Assembly (NCBI GenBank): GCA_934096785.1
Contig: CAKONA010000015.1
Span: 1-11,572 of the forward strand
Source of the DNA: an uncultured Bacilli bacterium
GTDB taxonomy: Bacteria; Bacillota_I; Bacilli_A; RF39; UBA660
Length of the DNA: 11,572 nt
Reading direction: 5' to 3'
Position numbers and translations under genes: made by a program. Position 1 is the first letter of the stretch, and every line of letters starts with the position of its first letter. Below the pieces are notes generated by a model that searched no databases, was not told the DNA's origin, and saw only the letters and a program-made list of their open reading frames with translations. This document shows, piece after piece, positions 8,067-11,572 of this stretch.

Positions 8067-8963
8067 TTATTGTAGAGGTGCTGAAAGTAATGAAACACCA
8101 GCCATTTTATCAAAATTCTTAGCAACATCGGTAGGATATTTAAAGACTCCTCCTAAACCATTTTTATCAAAAGTTACATTCTTCACTTGTTTAAAAGTAT
8201 TATTATAATTTACACCATGTTGATAAGAAGCATAAATCGTAAAATCTGATTTCATAGTTGAATTGCCTAATATTGACATATACAAATTATTAGACAAACT
8301 CTTTGAAGTAGAGTTAACAATATTCATTATTTGTGCAACACCATTCTTTGCCTGTACTGTATTTCCAGAAGTATTATAGTTATAAGAAGCAATAGTACTA
8401 TCATAAACTTGAGAAGCAGTATAAGTTTTTGTAAGATATGTAAGAGCACTATAATCATTTACCCTAAAACCTAAAATATCATAATCTTTAGTTGTAGGTA
8501 TTTTTTTCCAAGTATTTGTTAATGTAATACTTACCCTATTTGCAGTATCTCTAGTAACAGATAGTTTTAATTTTTTATAATCTGTCTCAATTATTTTATC
8601 TCCACCAATCCAAGAAGAATAAACTTAAAAATTTTCATTAGGTGTTAAAACTTCATCTGAATTATAATCATCCTCATTCATTTCAAATAAATATGAATCC
8701 AAAACATTACCTTCAGAATCCATTACATAAACATTTTTAAAATATTTTTCTTCAGAAGAGTAAGAAACAATATCTTTATCTTTCAATTTTTCATATTCAA
8801 AAGATGTAAGTTCATTTATTTGCTTTTGAGTCATAACATCAGTAAACTCCGTATAAATACTCTTATCAATTTCAACACCATTAGTATTAATATATTTATT
8901 TTCAGTTGCAAACACAAATATTGGAATAAATAATAAAACCGATAAAATAATTTTTTTCTTCAT
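8067..8963 (-). pseudogene. Secreted protein gene interrupted by an in-frame TAA
   Basis: One reading frame runs for 298 codons from ATG 8963 (RBS AAAGGG) to TAA 8067, broken only by a TAA at 8625-8627, codon 113. I translated 8624-8328 and found no other stop and no frameshift. The first half has a clear signal peptide (basic MKKK, hydrophobic core, probable cut after V-F-A at residue 19), then a Glu/Asn-rich region with T-Q-K-Q-I-N-E-L-T-S-F-E-Y. The second half begins W-I-G-G-D and contains T-W-K-K-I-P-T-T-K-D-Y-D-I-L-G-F, a block I associate with secreted proteins of uncultured gut Firmicutes; the function is unknown. The downstream piece lacks a good RBS or start. Nonsense mutation is most likely; an assembly error or stop-codon readthrough cannot be excluded. 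It is co-oriented with the ABC transporter 42 bp downstream. Confidence 0.75.
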
Positions 8964-9040
8964 ATAAACCCTTTCATAATTATTTTTTTGTATGTAAATG
9001 TTTCAAAATAACCTCCTTTCATATTTGACAAACATTTCAT
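8960..9040 (-). other. Possible leader ORFs upstream of the secreted-protein gene
   Basis: The leader contains a textbook AAAGGAGG (9012-9019), 5 nt before a TTG at 9006, opening an 8-codon frame MKHLHTKK ending at TAA 8980. A second frame of 26 codons starts at ATG 9040 and stops at TGA 8960-8962, overlapping the next gene's ATG as ATGA; it has no convincing RBS of its own. The secreted-protein gene has a weaker RBS (AAAGGG), so the best Shine-Dalgarno in the leader does not serve the annotated gene. Translation of either peptide is unproven. Confidence 0.25.
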
Positions 9041-9066
9041 ACTCTCTATGATTATATTCTAAGACT

Positions 9067-9095
9067 ATTATATCTAATTAAATAATATAAAGCAA
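9067..9095 (-). promoter_or_regulatory. Promoter of the secreted-protein / ABC transporter unit
   Basis: On the minus strand a -35 TTGCTT (9090-9095) and a perfect -10 TATAAT (9067-9072) are spaced 17 bp apart. Initiation near 9060 would give a leader of nearly 100 nt before the ATG at 8963. No separate promoter is obvious in the 42-bp gap before the ABC gene, so the two are probably co-transcribed. Confidence 0.65.
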
Positions 9096-9104
9096 TCAAA
9101 ATCG

Positions 9105-9132
9105 CAAACAAAAATGAACTTCTAAAGTCCAT
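9105..9132 (-). terminator. Terminator overlapping the thioredoxin stop codon
   Basis: The minus strand reads ATGGACTT (9125-9132), loop TAG, then AAGTTCAT (9114-9121), then TTTTGTTTG. This is an 8-bp stem with one G-U pair, and its 3-nt loop is the trxA stop codon itself. It closes the 489-residue protein/cvpA/trxA operon just before the next promoter. Confidence 0.6.
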
Positions 9133-9418
9133 TTATTATTTCTTTTAGTTCATCACTTATATGATATCCTACTACTTCTTCTATTTTCTTTCCATCTTTA
9201 AATATTAACATCGTAGGTACACTCATTATTCTGTATTCTAGAGTTAATTTTTGAAACTTATCAATATCTACTTTAACAATTTTAATGTCACTTTCAATAC
9301 TTTCAAGTTCACCTTCAAGCATCTTACAAGGACCACACCATGTCGCATAGAAATCTACAAGTACATTACCACTACTAATTAATTCATTAAAATCTTCTTC
9401 TTTTTCAAGATATATCAT
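9122..9418 (-). CDS. trxA: Thioredoxin
   Basis: This 98-residue cytoplasmic thiol-disulfide reductase reduces protein disulfides with electrons from thioredoxin reductase. The active site W-C-G-P-C-K has C28 and C31, preceded by V-D-F-Y-A-T, and the cis-proline motif S-V-P-T has P68; the G-Y motif follows near 84-85. There is no signal peptide or membrane anchor. Length is slightly short of the usual 103-108 residues but all core elements are present. Its ATG overlaps the cvpA stop (TAATG), with AGAGG in the cvpA tail, so translation is coupled. In Firmicutes trxA often lies in the cvpA-polX-mutS2 region; polX and mutS2 are absent here. Confidence 0.93.
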   Translation of the reverse strand: MIYLEKEEDFNELISSGNVLVDFYATWCGPCKMLEGELESIESDIKIVKVDIDKFQKLTLEYRIMSVPTMLIFKDGKKIEEVVGYHISDELKEIINGL

Positions 9419-10083
9419 TATATTTTTCCTCTCTCACGTAAACTTTTCAAGTTTTCCTCAGTTATTATATCATATTTAATAAATAATTTAATAGTTTCTT
9501 CATTTAATTTATTTTTATCATTTTGATATCTCTTACTTAAAGTATACATTTCATTCACTGCATCTCTTGTATCTTTAATCATACCACTCATTATAGGAGT
9601 ATTATCTAATATATAGTTACCAACTTTTGAATTATCAAGACCAGTTATTTCTATAAAAGGTTGACTACATACAAATAAGAATATAAAGACTATTATGTAT
9701 GACTCTATAAATCCAACAATTCCTCCACCTATTTTAGATATAAATCCAAGTATTATAGTTAAATCAAGAATTTTTTCAATAATTCCAGTTATCTTTAGTA
9801 ACACTCTAAGTACTAAATAGAATACTGAAAATAATATTAAGAATGCAAGTACTTCATAAAGTAATATATTTATTATAGATACACCACTAAATACTCCGCC
9901 AAATTTAAAGAATGGTAAATATTTATACATGAAGGTAGCTATAGGTGCTCTTAAGCAAAAAGCAAAGAAAATACAAACAACTAATCCTACTAGGAATACA
10001 GTTTGCTTAATTAATCCTCTACTCATTCCTCCAAGAACACCAATTATTAATATTGTTATAATTACAGCATCAGTTATATTCAT
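9418..10083 (-). CDS. CvpA-family membrane protein
   Basis: This 221-residue protein has four hydrophobic segments (near 5-25, 27-45, 69-95 and 115-139) and a polar C-terminal tail. The early I-T-D-A-V and G-G-M-S-R-G-L (residues 18-24) match the opening pattern of the CvpA (colicin V production) family, and the glycine-rich G-F-I-S-K-I-G-G-G-I-V-G (113-124) fits the last segment. The molecular function of the family is not settled; it has been linked to envelope stress resistance and peptide export. AGGAGG lies just before the ATG, only 9 bp after the preceding gene's stop, and the 3' end shares one base with trxA, so the three genes form one operon. B. subtilis has a cvpA homologue (yshB) upstream of polX and mutS2. 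Confidence 0.85.
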   Translation of the reverse strand: MNITDAVIITILIIGVLGGMSRGLIKQTVFLVGLVVCIFFAFCLRAPIATFMYKYLPFFKFGGVFSGVSIINILLYEVLAFLILFSVFYLVLRVLLKITGIIEKILDLTIILGFISKIGGGIVGFIESYIIVFIFLFVCSQPFIEITGLDNSKVGNYILDNTPIMSGMIKDTRDAVNEMYTLSKRYQNDKNKLNEETIKLFIKYDIITEENLKSLRERGKI

Positions 10084-10092
10084 TAGTTCCTC

Positions 10093-11572
10093 CTAGTTAG
10101 TAATTTTATAAGGACTTGTAAGGCTTCCAGCTCCACTAAGTAATTTAGTATTTTTCTTTAATGTTATAACAGGTCTTACACCAGAAGCACTATCAACTCC
10201 AAGTGTACTAATAACACCAGCCTTACTTATAAAATTATATGCCTTAGTTCCATTAAAATATGCAGGACTTTGTGTCCAATAAGAACTTGTTGTATATAAG
10301 AAATTAGTTGTATTCGCACTACTAGTTAAACCAGCAAACTTAAGTTCATCAACAGTTAATAATCCAACTGGACTAGATAATATACTAATACCATTATTAT
10401 TATTTACACTTAATCTATCTTTTCTATTTACACAGTTATAACTTGGCTTGTTAGTACTTACATTATTTTTAAATGATAAGTAACCAGTATTCTTATTACC
10501 AAAACCATCTATTCCATAAGTAACACCACCATATGTAAATTTACTAGGTTTTCTATTACTACAATAAATTGAATCTTCTATATAACTTGTATAATTAGCA
10601 AAATTCGTTGTAAACCAACTTTCAAGTGCAGTCTTTATAGCACTAGAATTAGTATTAGCATGTTCATCATTATAAGTACTACTATCAGCTGACCCATACA
10701 CATATCCAACATATGCATTATAGTTAGCATTATTATTAAATTTACTTGTAGTTGTAAGTATTCCAGATTCTGTATCACTACATGCACCACTAGTTGCTTC
10801 TCCATTATATACAAGTTTAATACCACCATCTATAGTAGTTCTAAGAATTTTAAAACATTTACCAGCAAATAATACATTATTATTAAGACTCTTACTTCCT
10901 CTATAGAAATATATTGTTTCTCCATCTATAGCATCATTAGTATAATAAAGCCCTTCACCAGTGCTAGTACTATAATCAAGCCCATTTTCACTAGTAGCAT
11001 TCACTACAATAGTTTTACCAAGTGTACCTTCTTCATAAATATCTCTATTTGGATTTAATTTAGAAGAAGTAACTATATTTATATTAGCTGAGAAAGTTTT
11101 ATCCATATTCTCACTTTGATCCTCATCTGTTCTTAAAAATGTAATATTCATTTCATAAGAATGTTTAACACCAGGTTCAATTTTAATACTAGAAGCAATT
11201 AAAGGATTACTAACAGGCATAACTGTTGTTTTAACAGTAGCTCCACCATTACTTCCATTTAATGTATAAACTAAATCATCAGGATTACCAAAGTTATTCA
11301 CTAAATCATTTAGTTTAATATCATAATAAACTACAACGTCTCCAGTATTTTCAACTGTAAACTGTTTTTTAACACTTTCACCAGTATAAGCATTTACAAG
11401 TGTTACATTACTAGTATCAACATATGTTATCTGTATATTCTTTGTAAATGTAGATAAATCAATTTTTTTACCATCACCATCTATCTCTAAAGTAAAATAA
11501 GCATATGTAGCAGCAATCATAAGTAATACTGTTAAAATAACACCAACACTCGCAAATATCATACTAAGATTT
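10093..11572 (-). CDS. Large secreted or membrane-anchored surface protein, 5' end outside window
   Basis: The frame is open to the window edge, so the ATG at 11562 is probably not the start; a basic N-terminus is expected further upstream. Counting from that ATG, residues 4-20 form a hydrophobic segment ending A-A-T-Y-A-Y-F, resembling the SipW-dependent signal of TasA/camelysin-like proteins. Residues about 40-165 look like a beta-rich domain with F-T-V-E-N-T-G-D-V. Residues about 215-489 contain the four cysteines (C236, C261, C334, C377), Y-N-A-Y-V-G-Y-V-Y-G-S, P-V-G-L-L-T-V-D-E, Y-W-T-Q-S-P and G-V-R-P-V-I-T-L-K, a domain I recall as common in uncultured gut Firmicutes (similar to DUF6273-type modules). 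The role is unknown; surface attachment is a guess. It is the first visible gene of the operon with cvpA and trxA. Confidence 0.75.
   Translation of the reverse strand, partial: NLSMIFASVGVILTVLLMIAATYAYFTLEIDGDGKKIDLSTFTKNIQITYVDTSNVTLVNAYTGESVKKQFTVENTGDVVVYYDIKLNDLVNNFGNPDDLVYTLNGSNGGATVKTTVMPVSNPLIASSIKIEPGVKHSYEMNITFLRTDEDQSENMDKTFSANINIVTSSKLNPNRDIYEEGTLGKTIVVNATSENGLDYSTSTGEGLYYTNDAIDGETIYFYRGSKSLNNNVLFAGKCFKILRTTIDGGIKLVYNGEATSGACSDTESGILTTTSKFNNNANYNAYVGYVYGSADSSTYNDEHANTNSSAIKTALESWFTTNFANYTSYIEDSIYCSNRKPSKFTYGGVTYGIDGFGNKNTGYLSFKNNVSTNKPSYNCVNRKDRLSVNNNNGISILSSPVGLLTVDELKFAGLTSSANTTNFLYTTSSYWTQSPAYFNGTKAYNFISKAGVISTLGVDSASGVRPVITLKKNTKLLSGAGSLTSPYKITN

Noticed and set aside
8067..8327. 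Separate 86-residue gene starting at 8327
   Set aside because: It is the in-frame tail of the interrupted secreted-protein gene; the frame is open upstream to the TAA at 8625 and no good RBS precedes the ATG.
10635..10829. Second minus-strand frame inside the large surface protein gene
   Set aside because: It is a repetitive hydrophobic shadow frame in low-complexity AT-rich coding DNA, with no RBS.

Overview
The window looks like part of a chromosome from a low-GC Gram-positive bacterium, most likely an uncultured gut Bacillota lineage near Erysipelotrichales/RF39-type Bacilli. The reasons are the very AT-rich DNA, GGAGG/GGTGAT-type ribosome binding sites, single-membrane secretion signals, and two secreted protein types that I associate with uncultured gut Firmicutes. 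The species is not identifiable from the sequence. Every Trp is encoded by TGG, and all stops used are TAA or TAG.

Left part (1-4195): a relic of a conserved Bacillus-type neighbourhood. It contains, in order, the 3' part of a SpoVB/MurJ-like flippase (+), a DUF421/YetF-family membrane protein (-), a small TIGR04086/YrzE-like membrane protein (+), tgt (-) and queA (-). As I recall it, the B. subtilis order is queA-tgt-yajC-yrzE-yrbG-spoVB, so order is kept here, yajC is absent, and the genes lie on both strands. QueA and Tgt perform the tRNA-bound steps of queuosine synthesis; they are translationally coupled and have their own extended -10 promoter.

Middle part (4194-8963), all on the minus strand. 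A coiled-coil membrane protein of unknown function (4215-5027) has its own promoter and terminator. Upstream of it is a 303-bp gene-free stretch (5028-5330), unusually full of structure: a strong hairpin with a T-run, two 34-35 bp tandem repeats whose GC-rich cores differ by a base-pair-compensating change, and two more perfect inverted repeats. Next is a large MacB/FtsX-type ABC transporter with ATPase and permease fused (5331-8024). It is preceded by a secreted-protein gene (8067-8963) interrupted by one in-frame TAA; the reading frame is otherwise open for 298 codons.

Right part (9105-11572), minus strand: a tightly packed operon of a large secreted or surface protein (5' end outside the window), a CvpA-family membrane protein and a thioredoxin, closed by a hairpin terminator that overlaps the thioredoxin stop codon.

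I found no tRNA, rRNA, CRISPR array, transposase, phage gene or recognised defence system. The most unusual items are the covarying tandem repeat block at 5137-5214, the nonsense-interrupted secreted protein, and two odd 5' leaders (queA, and the secreted-protein gene).
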